In this document: one piece after another, positions 41,620 to 50,308 of the stretch
Position numbering within the stretch: position 1 is the first letter of the stretch
Layout: every line of letters starts with the position of its first letter
DNA from: JACQFK01 sp964619955
Lineage (GTDB): Bacteria; Planctomycetota; MHYJ01; JACPRB01
Length of the DNA: 64,000 bases
Assembly (NCBI GenBank): GCA_964619955.1
Contig: CAZUJF010000003.1
Location: forward strand, 1 to 64,000
Reading direction: 5' to 3'
Translations under genes and position numbers: made by a program
Notes under the pieces: generated by a model
Database searches by the model: none
Told to the model about the DNA's origin: nothing
What the model saw: the letters and a program-made list of their open reading frames with translations, nothing else

Positions 41620-42510
41620 TTAGGACTTCAGCCCCAGCGCCTGGTTGATGTCGGCCTTCATGTCCACGAGGGCCTTCTGGACCGCCTGGCGCCAGGGTAT
41701 GCCTTTGTAGGCGTCCTTCTCCCAGGCCGTGATGATGCCGCGGGAGGAATTCACGACGGCGCCCAGGCCGTCCGCATTGAAACAGGCCTTCAGGTCCTCC
41801 GCCTTGCCCCCCTGCGCGCCGTAGCCCGGCACCAGGAAGAACGCGTGCGGCAGCGCCGCCCGGATCTCCGCCGCCTGCTTCGGATGCGTCGCCCCGACGA
41901 CCGCCCCGATCGACGAGTACCCGTGTTTGCCCTTAAGGTCCGCCCCCCACTGCGCCACCTTCGCGGCGATGTGCATGTAGAGCGGCTTGCCCTCGACCGG
42001 CAGATCCTGGATCTCCCCCGAACCGGGATTCGAGGTCTTCACCAGCACGAACGCGCCCGCGTCGTGTTTCTTCGCGCCGTCCAGGAACGGCGTCATCCCG
42101 TCCGTCCCAAAGTACGGATTCACCGTCACCGCATCCGACGGGAACGCGACGAAGTGCGCCTCCGCATAGGCCTTCGCCGTCTCCGGCACGTCGCCGCGCT
42201 TCACGTCCCCGATCACGATCAACCCGTTGTCCCGCGCGTGTTTGCAGGTCGCAAAATACGCCACCATGCCGAAGGGCCCGAGCTTCTCGTAGAACGCCAC
42301 CTGCGGCTTCACCGCGACGGCGTGCTCCTTGACCAGGTCGATGAGCTCCCCGTTGAAATCGAGGATCGCCTTGCCGGCTTTCTCGATGTCCTTCGCCGTG
42401 CCCTGCTTGAGCTCGTCGGGCAAGCTCTCCAGGCGGGGGTCGAGCCCCACGACGACCCGGGAGTTCTTCTTCTGGATGGCCTCGATGAGGCGGTCGGCGA
42501 AGTTGGACAT
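41620..42510 (-). CDS. pyrF: Orotidine-5'-phosphate decarboxylase
   Basis: A 296-residue protein of the PyrF type-2 (long) subfamily. VGLDPRLESLP begins the barrel and VIGDVKRGDVPETA holds the catalytic Lys/Asp array. It makes UMP from OMP, the last step of pyrimidine synthesis, in the cytoplasm. TAGAAT (42525-42520) ends nine bases before the ATG with no Shine-Dalgarno. Confidence 0.96.
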   Translation of the reverse strand: MSNFADRLIEAIQKKNSRVVVGLDPRLESLPDELKQGTAKDIEKAGKAILDFNGELIDLVKEHAVAVKPQVAFYEKLGPFGMVAYFATCKHARDNGLIVIGDVKRGDVPETAKAYAEAHFVAFPSDAVTVNPYFGTDGMTPFLDGAKKHDAGAFVLVKTSNPGSGEIQDLPVEGKPLYMHIAAKVAQWGADLKGKHGYSSIGAVVGATHPKQAAEIRAALPHAFFLVPGYGAQGGKAEDLKACFNADGLGAVVNSSRGIITAWEKDAYKGIPWRQAVQKALVDMKADINQALGLKS

Positions 42511-42519
42511 AGGCGGGGG

Positions 42520-42525
42520 ATTCTA
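42520..42525 (-). promoter_or_regulatory. -10 element of pyrF
   Basis: TAGAAT on the minus strand, nine bases before the ATG. Confidence 0.55.
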
Positions 42526-42583
42526 CGGGACGACGGGGCCCGAATCCAGCATCGCAGGGGGTGGACTCCGCAAAAGCCGCTGG

Positions 42584-42589
42584 TATAAT
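42584..42589 (+). promoter_or_regulatory. -10 element of the HEAT/GspG-like gene
   Basis: TATAAT about 28 bases before the ATG at 42618, with GGAG in between, so this gene has a conventional short leader. It is divergent from the pyrF promoter. Confidence 0.6.
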
Positions 42590-42617
42590 GCCCAGCCTTA
42601 AACGGAGATTTCGACCC

Positions 42618-44087
42618 ATGATGCTCGCCTTCACGCTTTCCCTCCTCTGCGCCGCCCAGGAAACCAAGCCGCTCCAGGGCCGCGACGAGATCCTCAAACA
42701 GGACATCGAACTCGCGATGAAGAAGCTCGGTTCCGAGCGCTTCACCGACAGCCTGCAGGGGCAGGACGAGCTCAAGGACCTCGGCCGCCGGGTCATCCCC
42801 GCGGTCGTCGCCGAGCTCAACAAGAAGGAAACCAAGCCCGCCGTCAAACGCGCCCTCTGCGAGGTGCTGGGCGGCCTGCGCGATCCGAACAAGGACGCGG
42901 TCGCCGCGCTCAAGGCCAAGCTGGGCGACTCCGACGAATACGGCGTCAGCATCGCCGCCGCCGCCGCGCGGGCCCTCGTCGCGATCGGCGACGACTCCGT
43001 CGCGCCCGCCCTGCTCGAGGTCCTGAAGGGGAAGTCGGTCGATTCCGACCGCGCCCTCAAATACGAGGCGATCCGCGCCATGGGCGTCTTCCGCGTCGCG
43101 GACTCCGTCGAACTGCTCCGCAAGGCGCTCGAGGACAAGAAGCCCGCATCGGCGGGCGACAACGACGACGCCCCGCTCATCGCCTCGGCCGCCGCGGACG
43201 CGCTCGGCCTCATCCGCGCCCAGGCCTCCGTCGAGGACCTGGCCGGCAAACTCTCCGACGCCACGAACGACCCCTCGACCGGACAGACCCTCGGCGTGCA
43301 CGCGGCCCGCGCGCTGCAGCGCGTCCTGGAGCACGAGCTCCGCGGCAAGGCCGCCAAGGACGAGGTCCGCGCGGGCGTGCTCGCCGGCGAGGCCGAGGAG
43401 GTCAAGAAGACCCTCGAGGGCTGGCAGAAGTGGTGGACGTCCAAGTCCGCCAAGAAGAACATCGCCGACACCCAGGAGCGGCTGGTGAAGCTGAACGCCG
43501 CCGTCGAGGCGTTCAAGAAGGAGCAGGGGACCTACCCCGTCATCCTGGAGCACCTCAAGACGAAGCCCGAAAAGGCGGAGAAGTATCCGAAGGACGGCTA
43601 CTACCAGGGCGAGCTCAAGGACGCCTGGGGCCGCAACTTCCTGTATCGCGACAAGGGCACCGGCGCGGACTTCGACATCGTGAGCTACGGCGCGGACGGC
43701 CGCACCTGGGGCGCCGCCGAGGGCGCGGACCTCTGGAACCACGACAAGTGGCGCGACGCGAAGAAGGCCGAGACGAAGAAGGCGATCGACGAGGCCGTGA
43801 AGGCCATCCAGCAGTTCAAGACGGACAACGAGCGGCTCCCCGAGAAGCTCGTGGACCTCGTCTCCAAGCCGGGTTATCCCCTGAAGAGCTATCCCAAGGA
43901 CAATTATCTCAAGTCGGTTCCGAAGGACGCCTACGACAACTTCCTCGTCTTCCGCCTGCCCGGCACGGGCGGGGAGGCCTTCGACCTCGTGAGCTACGGC
44001 GCCGACGGCGTCGACGGCGGCGAGGCGGAGAACGAGGACGTGTGGAACCACGACAAGCGTCCCGCCAAAAAGGACGAGAAGAAGTAG
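42618..44087 (+). CDS. Secreted HEAT-repeat protein with two GspG-like modules
   Basis: A 489-residue protein with a signal peptide followed by Gln (CAAQ). HEAT/PBS-lyase-type repeats occupy about 40-270. Two copies of a GspG-pseudopilin-like C-terminal module follow, each with a helix, a tyrosine/proline-rich stretch, LKDAWGRNFLYR or YDNFLVFRLPG, and a SYGADG turn. No N-terminal prepilin helix precedes either copy. Role unknown; possibly binds pseudopilin partners or calcium outside the cytoplasm. Confidence 0.75.
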   Translation: MMLAFTLSLLCAAQETKPLQGRDEILKQDIELAMKKLGSERFTDSLQGQDELKDLGRRVIPAVVAELNKKETKPAVKRALCEVLGGLRDPNKDAVAALKAKLGDSDEYGVSIAAAAARALVAIGDDSVAPALLEVLKGKSVDSDRALKYEAIRAMGVFRVADSVELLRKALEDKKPASAGDNDDAPLIASAAADALGLIRAQASVEDLAGKLSDATNDPSTGQTLGVHAARALQRVLEHELRGKAAKDEVRAGVLAGEAEEVKKTLEGWQKWWTSKSAKKNIADTQERLVKLNAAVEAFKKEQGTYPVILEHLKTKPEKAEKYPKDGYYQGELKDAWGRNFLYRDKGTGADFDIVSYGADGRTWGAAEGADLWNHDKWRDAKKAETKKAIDEAVKAIQQFKTDNERLPEKLVDLVSKPGYPLKSYPKDNYLKSVPKDAYDNFLVFRLPGTGGEAFDLVSYGADGVDGGEAENEDVWNHDKRPAKKDEKK

Positions 44088-44092
44088 GCCGG

Positions 44093-44608
44093 GTGCCCCC
44101 GCGGAACTTGCTGAGCAAGGCAGTTCTGCGGCGCCGCGTCGCCGCGCTGGGCCGGGCCATCACCCGGGACTACGCCGGCCGGGACCTCGTCGTGATCGGC
44201 CTGCTCAAAGGGTCGTTCGTGTTCCTCGCGGACCTCGTCCGCACGATCCGGCGCCCCCTCCAGATCGAGTTCATGAAGGTCTCCAGCTACGGCTCGGGGA
44301 CGGCTTCGAAGGGCCGCGTGAAGATCGAGTTCGACCTGACGCGGCCCCTGAAGGGCTGCCACGTGCTGCTGGTCGAGGACATCGTGGACACGGGCTGGAC
44401 GCTTCAGAAGGTCCTCCGCCGCCTGAAGGCGAAGCGTCCGGCGAGTCTCAAGCTGGCCGCCCTGCTGCACAAGCCGGCGCGCACCCGGGTCCCGGTCGCC
44501 ATCGACTACCTCGGGTTCACGATTCCGGACCAGTTCGTCGTGGGCTACGGGTTGGATTTCAACGGGCGTCACCGCGAACTTCCGTACGTCGGGGTGCTGC
44601 CGTCATGA
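44093..44608 (+). CDS. hpt: Hypoxanthine phosphoribosyltransferase
   Basis: A 171-residue protein. The PRPP-binding loop LLVEDIVDTGWT and the early GLLKGSFVF segment with FMKVSSYG are typical of HPRT. It salvages hypoxanthine and guanine. The start is GTG at 44093. Its TGA overlaps the next ATG (ATGA), and three coupled genes follow in order hpt-PHP-PIG-L. Confidence 0.95.
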   Translation: MPPRNLLSKAVLRRRVAALGRAITRDYAGRDLVVIGLLKGSFVFLADLVRTIRRPLQIEFMKVSSYGSGTASKGRVKIEFDLTRPLKGCHVLLVEDIVDTGWTLQKVLRRLKAKRPASLKLAALLHKPARTRVPVAIDYLGFTIPDQFVVGYGLDFNGRHRELPYVGVLPS

Positions 44609-45285
44609 TCCTCGACCTGCACAACCACACGCGCTGGTCCTTCGACAGCTCGATGGATCCGCAGAAGCTGCTGCGTCTGGCGCGGCGGCGCGGGATCGAC
44701 GCCCTGGCGATCACGGACCACGACGAGATCGGCGGGGCGCTGGAGGCGGCCCGGGCGGCGAACGGGGAGATCCTGGTGGTGATCGGCGAGGAGATCGGCA
44801 CGCGGGCCGGGGACATCCTCGGGCTCTTCCTGAAGGAGCGCATCGTCGAGGACGATCCCCTCGAGGCGATCCGGGCGGTGCACGAGCAGGGGGGGCTCGC
44901 GATCCTCGCGCATCCCTTCGCCATGAAACATTCGGTGGACGACGCGGTGGCGCGGGCGCTGGACGGCTGCGAGGGGTTCAACGCGCGGCACGCGACGGTG
45001 GATTCGGTGGAGGGGACGGAGCCGGATCCCCGTGTCGCGGCGTTTGCGCGGCAGTATGATCTGTCGTTGACGGCCGGGAGCGACGCGCATGACTACCGGG
45101 ACGTCGCGCGGGCGCGGACGGTGGTGCCGGCGGCGACGCTGGACGAGGCCCGGGAGCAGATCCGCCTCGGGAACACGGTGTTGTCGGGGCGGCGCTCGGG
45201 ACGCCTGGGCCGCTGGGCGAGCGTCGCGCTGGAGGCCTTGAAGGGCCTCTGGCATCCCGAACCTGAGCTGAGGAAGAAGACATGA
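44605..45285 (+). CDS. PHP-domain phosphoesterase
   Basis: A 226-residue single PHP domain. The metal-binding blocks DLHNHTRWS, ITDHDEI, GEEI, AHPFA and SDAHD are all present. Related enzymes hydrolyse nucleotide or sugar phosphates; the substrate is not readable here. Coupled by ATGA overlaps to hpt upstream and the PIG-L gene downstream. Confidence 0.9.
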   Translation: MILDLHNHTRWSFDSSMDPQKLLRLARRRGIDALAITDHDEIGGALEAARAANGEILVVIGEEIGTRAGDILGLFLKERIVEDDPLEAIRAVHEQGGLAILAHPFAMKHSVDDAVARALDGCEGFNARHATVDSVEGTEPDPRVAAFARQYDLSLTAGSDAHDYRDVARARTVVPAATLDEAREQIRLGNTVLSGRRSGRLGRWASVALEALKGLWHPEPELRKKT

Positions 45286-46010
45286 TCGACGCCAGTTCGA
45301 AGCAGTATCTCTCGAAGCAGCGGCTGCTGGTGGTGGCCCCTCACGCGGATGACGAGACGGCGGGCGCCGGCGGCCTGATCGCGCGGGTGAAGGAAGCGGG
45401 CGGCAAGGCCTGGGTGATGGTCATGTCGACGGGCGACCTGCTGCACTTCGACGACACGGGCAAGAAGACGAAGAAGCGCACGCGCCGCGACGAGCTGGGC
45501 GCGGCGATGAAGACGCTGGGCGTCGACGGCTGGGAGATCGTCTACGAGGACACCCGGCTGCACCTCGCGCTGGAGACGCTGCCGCGGAAGGAGCTCGTCC
45601 ACCAGATCGAACGCAAGGCGGAGTTCGCGGCCGAGAAGGTGAAGCCGACGATGATCGTGCTGCCCGCGCCGAGCTTCAACCAGGACCACGAGGCGCTCTA
45701 CAAGGCGGGCATCGCGGCGTGCCGCCCGCATCTGGCCTCGCTGAAGTCGTTCCAGTCCTGCGTGCTGGCGGCGGACGCCCCGCAGCTCTCGTGGCGCTCC
45801 GGCCACACGTTCGCGCCCAATTTCTACGTGGACATCAGCGGGCGCTGTCTGGATCTGAAGCTCAAGGCCTTCGCGTGCCACGCCTCGCAGGTGCGTCCGG
45901 AGCCCTCCCAGGCGGGCATCGGCGCGATCCGGCTGATGGCGGAGGCCCGCGGCCGCGAGATCAGCGTCGAGGCCGCGGAGGCCTTCGAGTGCCTGCGCTT
46001 CGTGCTGTAG
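45282..46010 (+). CDS. PIG-L/LmbE-family deacetylase
   Basis: A 242-residue protein. The zinc motif PHADDE (His21, Asp23, Asp24) and the later FNQDHEA block with the third ligand are characteristic. Family members remove acetyl groups from GlcNAc-type conjugates such as those in lipids, thiols or antibiotics. Substrate unknown. Coupled to the PHP gene by an ATGA overlap. Confidence 0.9.
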   Translation: MIDASSKQYLSKQRLLVVAPHADDETAGAGGLIARVKEAGGKAWVMVMSTGDLLHFDDTGKKTKKRTRRDELGAAMKTLGVDGWEIVYEDTRLHLALETLPRKELVHQIERKAEFAAEKVKPTMIVLPAPSFNQDHEALYKAGIAACRPHLASLKSFQSCVLAADAPQLSWRSGHTFAPNFYVDISGRCLDLKLKAFACHASQVRPEPSQAGIGAIRLMAEARGREISVEAAEAFECLRFVL

Positions 46011-46092
46011 GCGGCGCCGTCGGCCGGCGGACGGGGACAAGCGGATCCGCTCCGTCCTGAGAATCCGGCGTTGCGGCGTTCGTACCTAAGGG

Positions 46093-46098
46093 TATACA
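46093..46098 (+). promoter_or_regulatory. -10 element of the DUF1549/DUF1553 gene
   Basis: TATACA ends five bases before the ATG at 46104; it overlaps another ATG (46098). Confidence 0.5.
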
Positions 46099-46103
46099 TG
46101 GCG

Positions 46104-48350
46104 ATGCTTCCGCTCCTGCTCCTGCTCGCCCTGCAGGAAGACGTCGAATTCTTCGAGAAGAAGATCCGCCCGCTCCTGACCGGGCACTGCTACAACTGCC
46201 ACTCGGCCGGCGCGAAGAAGATCAAGGGCGGGCTGCGCCTGGACACCCGCGCCGCGCTGCTGAAAGGCGGGGATTCGGGGCCCGCCCTCGTGCCGGGGAA
46301 GCCCGGGGAGAGCCTGCTGATCAAGGCCGTCCGCAGCGCGGACCCCGATCTCCAGATGCCTCCCAAGGGCCGGCTGACGGAGGCCCAGGTCGCCGATCTC
46401 GTCCGCTGGATCGAACGCGGCGCCGCGGATCCCCGCGAGGGTCCCGCGGCGGAGGCTCCCGTGCGCGGGGGCCCCACGCTCGAGGAGGGCCGGGCCTTCT
46501 GGTCCTTCAAGCCCGTGGGCGGGGCGGCGCCCCCCGCGGGCGGCCATCCGGTGGACGCGTTCATCGACGCCGCGCTCGCGCCGCGCGGCCTGGCGAAGGC
46601 GCCGGAAGCGGATCGCGCCACCCTGCTGCGCCGTCTCACCTTCGATCTGACGGGGCTCCCGCCCGCTCCCGAAGAGCTCGACGCCTTCCTGAAGGACGCC
46701 GCTCCGGGAGCGTTCGAGCGGGTGGTGGACCGGCTGCTCGCGTCCCCGCGCTACGGCGAGCGCTGGGGGCGCCGCTGGCTGGACCTCATGCGCTACGCGG
46801 ACTCGAACGGCGTCGACGAGGACGTCAACCATCCGCACGCCTGGCGCTACCGCGACTGGGTCATCCAGGCCTTCAACAAGGATCTGCCGTACGACCGCTT
46901 CGTCGTGGAGCAGGTGGCCGGGGACCTGCTTCCGGAACCGGGGTTGGTGGCGACCGGCTGGCTGGCCATGGGGCCCAAGATGCTCGCCGAGCCCGACCTC
47001 GAGAAGATGAAGATGGACATCGCGGACGAGCAGATCGACGTGCTGTCCAAGACCTTTCTCGGGCTGACCGCGACCTGCGCGCGCTGTCACGACCACAAGT
47101 TCGATCCTGTCGGGGCGGTCGACTATTACGCCCTGGCGGGCATCTTCCGCAGCACCACGGTGATCACGGACTACTCGAAGCGTCCGGCCATCCTGGTGGA
47201 GAACGAGCTGCCCGATCCGGGGAACGAGGCGCTTCGGGAGGAGCATCGGAAGCAGGTCGAGGCCCTCAAAGGGGCGGCCGCAGCGGAAAAGGACGAGAAG
47301 AAGGCCAAGGAGCTGAAGGAGAAGCTCAAGAAGCTCGAAGGCGCCGGGCCCGCTCTGCCGCGGGCGATGGGGCTCCGCGAGATCCCGCCCGTCGACCTGG
47401 CGGTGCAGTTCCGCGGAAACCACCTCGCGCCCGCGAAGGAGAAGACGCCCCGCGGAACGCCCCGCATCTTCGAAGCCGCGCTCCCGGCGCCCGCGCTGGA
47501 TCCGAAGCGGAGCGGGCGGCTGGAACTGGCCCGCTGGCTCGTGGACCCCTCCCATCCCTTGACGGCCCGCGTCATGGTCAACCGGATCTGGCAGGGCCAT
47601 TTCAGCGAAGGTCTCGTGCGCACGCCCTCCAACTTCGGCATGAAAGGGGATCCGCCCAGCCATCCCGCGCTCCTGGACTGGCTGGCGCGCGAATTCGTCC
47701 GGGGCGGCTGGTCCGTGAAGGCCCTGCACCGGCTCATCGTGACCTCCGCGGCCTGGAAACGCTCCTCCGCCGGCGCGGTGGCGGATGCCGATCCCGAGAA
47801 CCGGCTGCTGGCGCGCCAGAACCGACGCCGTCTGGACGCCGAGGAGGTCCGCGACGCCCTGCTGGCGGTCGCCGGCACGATGGACGCCGCGCCGGGAGGC
47901 GTCGTGAAGGGGGCCCAGACGGGGTCCGACTACTACCGGGGCGGGGACGAGCTCTACCAGGGCACGCGGCGGACGGTGTACCTGCCGGTGGCGCGGCACA
48001 AGACCTTCGAACTGCTCCAGATCTTCGATTACGCCGACACGGCCATCCACCTGGACAAACGTCCGGTGACCACGGTGCCGCAGCAGGCGCTCTTCATGAT
48101 GAATCATCCGCTGGTCCGGGGGCAGGCGAAGCGGGTCGCCGCGGGCCTGCTCAAGGAGGACGGGAGGGACGAGGAGCGGCTGTCCCGCGCCTGGATCCGC
48201 CTCTTCAGCCGCCCGCCCTCCGAAGCGGAGTCGAGTGCGGCGCTGCGGAGCCTCGGCCGCTTCCGGGAGCGCGGCCTGGCGGCGGAGGCGGCGTGGTCCC
48301 GCCTCATCCACGCGCTGCTGGCGTCGAACGCCTTTCTCTTTGTCGAGTGA
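46104..48350 (+). CDS. Planctomycete cytochrome-type protein (PSCyt1-DUF1549-DUF1553)
   Basis: A 748-residue exported protein with a minimal signal peptide ending LALQ. The N-terminal PSCyt1 domain has a haem motif CYNCH, followed by the DUF1549 block (LLRRLTFDLTGLPP, RYGERWGRRWLDLMRYADSNG) and a CARCH-like motif in DUF1549, then DUF1553 (ARVMVNRIWQGHFSEG). This domain order is a hallmark of Planctomycetota and relatives. It is likely a secreted redox protein acting on complex polysaccharides. The partner DUF1501 gene begins six bases downstream. Confidence 0.93.
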   Translation: MLPLLLLLALQEDVEFFEKKIRPLLTGHCYNCHSAGAKKIKGGLRLDTRAALLKGGDSGPALVPGKPGESLLIKAVRSADPDLQMPPKGRLTEAQVADLVRWIERGAADPREGPAAEAPVRGGPTLEEGRAFWSFKPVGGAAPPAGGHPVDAFIDAALAPRGLAKAPEADRATLLRRLTFDLTGLPPAPEELDAFLKDAAPGAFERVVDRLLASPRYGERWGRRWLDLMRYADSNGVDEDVNHPHAWRYRDWVIQAFNKDLPYDRFVVEQVAGDLLPEPGLVATGWLAMGPKMLAEPDLEKMKMDIADEQIDVLSKTFLGLTATCARCHDHKFDPVGAVDYYALAGIFRSTTVITDYSKRPAILVENELPDPGNEALREEHRKQVEALKGAAAAEKDEKKAKELKEKLKKLEGAGPALPRAMGLREIPPVDLAVQFRGNHLAPAKEKTPRGTPRIFEAALPAPALDPKRSGRLELARWLVDPSHPLTARVMVNRIWQGHFSEGLVRTPSNFGMKGDPPSHPALLDWLAREFVRGGWSVKALHRLIVTSAAWKRSSAGAVADADPENRLLARQNRRRLDAEEVRDALLAVAGTMDAAPGGVVKGAQTGSDYYRGGDELYQGTRRTVYLPVARHKTFELLQIFDYADTAIHLDKRPVTTVPQQALFMMNHPLVRGQAKRVAAGLLKEDGRDEERLSRAWIRLFSRPPSEAESSAALRSLGRFRERGLAAEAAWSRLIHALLASNAFLFVE

Positions 48351-48355
48351 AGCCG

Positions 48356-49708
48356 ATGAATCTGACGCGTCGCGAATGGCTTTCCCGTGCGGGCGCCGGA
48401 TTCGGGGGCCTGGCCGCGGCGGGCCTGCTCGGACTGGAGGCCGCCGCCTCCGACGATCCGCTGGCGCCGCGCCCGCCCCACGCCGCGCCGCGGGCCCGGC
48501 GGGTGATCTTCCTGTTCATGCACGGCGGGCCTTCGGCGGTGGACACGTTCGACTACAAGCCCCGGCTCAACCGCGACAGCGGCCTGCCGCTGCCGTTCGC
48601 CAAGCCGCGGGTCGTCTTTGCCCAGACGGGGAATCTGCTGCGCAGCCCCTGGGCGTTCCGCCGTTGCGGGGATTCGGGGGCCTGGGTGAGCGACCTCTTC
48701 CCGAACGTCGCGCGGCACGCCGACCGGCTGGCGGTCGTCAAGTCGATGCACGGTTCGAACCCCGCCCACGGCGGCGCCTGTCTCAAGATCCACACCGGAT
48801 CGGACACGTTCGTGCGCCCCAGCCTCGGCGCCTGGGTCAGCTACGGCCTCGGAACGGAGAACCGCAACCTGCCGGGCTTCGTCACGATCAACCCCACGCT
48901 GGGACACGGAGGCGTTCAGAACTTCGGCGCGGCGTTCCTGCCGGCGATCCACCAGGGGACGCGTTTGACGAAGGACGCGGCGCTTCCCAACGTCGCGAAC
49001 CCCGAGATCCCGCCCGAGGAGCAGCGGCTGCAGCTGGATCTGATGCGCGAACTCGGACGGAGCGGGGAGGCCGACGCCGCGCTCGAGGTGCGGCTCGCCT
49101 CGTTCGAGCTCGCGTTCCGGATGCAGGCGGCGGCTCCCGGCGTGATGGACCTCTCCCGGGAGACGGAGGAGACGAAGAAGCTCTACGGGATCGGCGGAAA
49201 GCCGACGGATGCGTTCGGCCGGCAGTGCCTGCTGGCGCGGCGCTTCGCGGAGGCCGGCGTGCGCTTCATCCAGGTCACGCACGGCTACTGGGATCAGCAC
49301 AGCGAACTCAAGTCGAAGCATGAGCAGCTGGCGGCGGAGGTGGATCTCCCCATCGCCGGCCTGCTCGCCGATCTGCGCGGCCGGGGCCTCCTGGACGACA
49401 CGCTGGTGATCTGGGGCGGCGAGTTCGGCCGCACGCCGGTGGCCGAGGGGAAGGACGGCCGGGACCACAATCCCCACGGTTTCACCTGGTGGATGGCCGG
49501 GGGCGGCGTCAAGGCGGGGCTCTCGCACGGGGAGACCGACGACTACGGCTTCTACGCGGTCCAGAACAAGGTCCACGTCCACGATCTGCATGCGACCGTG
49601 CTGCACCTGCTCGGCCTGGATCACACGCGCCTCACGTTCCGCCATGCGGGCCGGGATTTCCGCCTGACGGACGTGGAAGGGCACGTCGTCCGCGAACTGC
49701 TGGCCTGA
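48356..49708 (+). CDS. DUF1501 sulfatase-like protein with Tat signal
   Basis: A 450-residue protein with a twin-arginine signal (TRREWLSRAGAGFGG). DUF1501 belongs to the alkaline phosphatase/sulfatase superfamily; FLFMHGGPSAVDTFDYKP and WGGEFGRTP are typical. It is almost always paired with a DUF1549/DUF1553 protein, as here. The pair's substrate is unknown. Confidence 0.93.
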   Translation: MNLTRREWLSRAGAGFGGLAAAGLLGLEAAASDDPLAPRPPHAAPRARRVIFLFMHGGPSAVDTFDYKPRLNRDSGLPLPFAKPRVVFAQTGNLLRSPWAFRRCGDSGAWVSDLFPNVARHADRLAVVKSMHGSNPAHGGACLKIHTGSDTFVRPSLGAWVSYGLGTENRNLPGFVTINPTLGHGGVQNFGAAFLPAIHQGTRLTKDAALPNVANPEIPPEEQRLQLDLMRELGRSGEADAALEVRLASFELAFRMQAAAPGVMDLSRETEETKKLYGIGGKPTDAFGRQCLLARRFAEAGVRFIQVTHGYWDQHSELKSKHEQLAAEVDLPIAGLLADLRGRGLLDDTLVIWGGEFGRTPVAEGKDGRDHNPHGFTWWMAGGGVKAGLSHGETDDYGFYAVQNKVHVHDLHATVLHLLGLDHTRLTFRHAGRDFRLTDVEGHVVRELLA

Positions 49709-49735
49709 GGCCGGCGGCGCGAGGGGGGATCCGCG

Positions 49736-50308
49736 CTAAAAGAGGCTCAAGAGCCCGGCGGGCGTTTCGAAGACGTGGTCCGGGGCGATGCGCCCCAGAT
49801 CCTCCGGCAAATGTCCGTTGGTGATCAGCGCCGCACGCATCCCCGCGTTGCGGCCCGCCTGGACGTCCATTTCGTGGTCGCCCACCATGAGGGCCCGGGC
49901 GGGGGGCACGGCGAGCCGCTCGCAGATGAGCCAGAGCGGTTCGGGCCGCGGCTTGGCGGGGGCGTCCTCCCGGGTGACGACGGTGTCGAAACGCAGGGCG
50001 TGTTTTTCGAGCACGGTGCGCACCGAACGCCGCGAATTGCGGGTGACCAGCGCGGCCGCGACGCCGCGTCGGGGCAGGAACTCGAGGATCTCGCGGGCGC
50101 CCGCATTGAGTTCGGAGGCCCGGGCCGCCTCCTCCTCGAACCCGGCCAGCAGGGCGAAGGCGCGCTCGCGCCCGGGTCCCGGCGGCAGAGCCTGCAGGCT
50201 TTCGAGCAGGGGCTCCGGAAGCCCGAGCGCCTCGCGGATCTTCGGAAAGTCGAGATAGGGGCGGGTGAGGGTGCCGTCCATGTCGAAGATGACCAGGCGG
50301 TAGCTCAT
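49736..50308 (-). CDS. HAD-superfamily phosphatase
   Basis: A 190-residue protein. Motif I FDMDGTL, the later TRNS motif II and MVGDHEMDVQAG motif IV identify a HAD phosphatase of the phosphoglycolate phosphatase-like group. Substrate unknown. It is the last gene of a five-gene operon, with its ATG overlapping the upstream stop (ATGA), so it may handle a phosphorylated intermediate of the envelope pathway. Stop is TAG at 49738-49736. Confidence 0.88.
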   Translation of the reverse strand: MSYRLVIFDMDGTLTRPYLDFPKIREALGLPEPLLESLQALPPGPGRERAFALLAGFEEEAARASELNAGAREILEFLPRRGVAAALVTRNSRRSVRTVLEKHALRFDTVVTREDAPAKPRPEPLWLICERLAVPPARALMVGDHEMDVQAGRNAGMRAALITNGHLPEDLGRIAPDHVFETPAGLLSLF

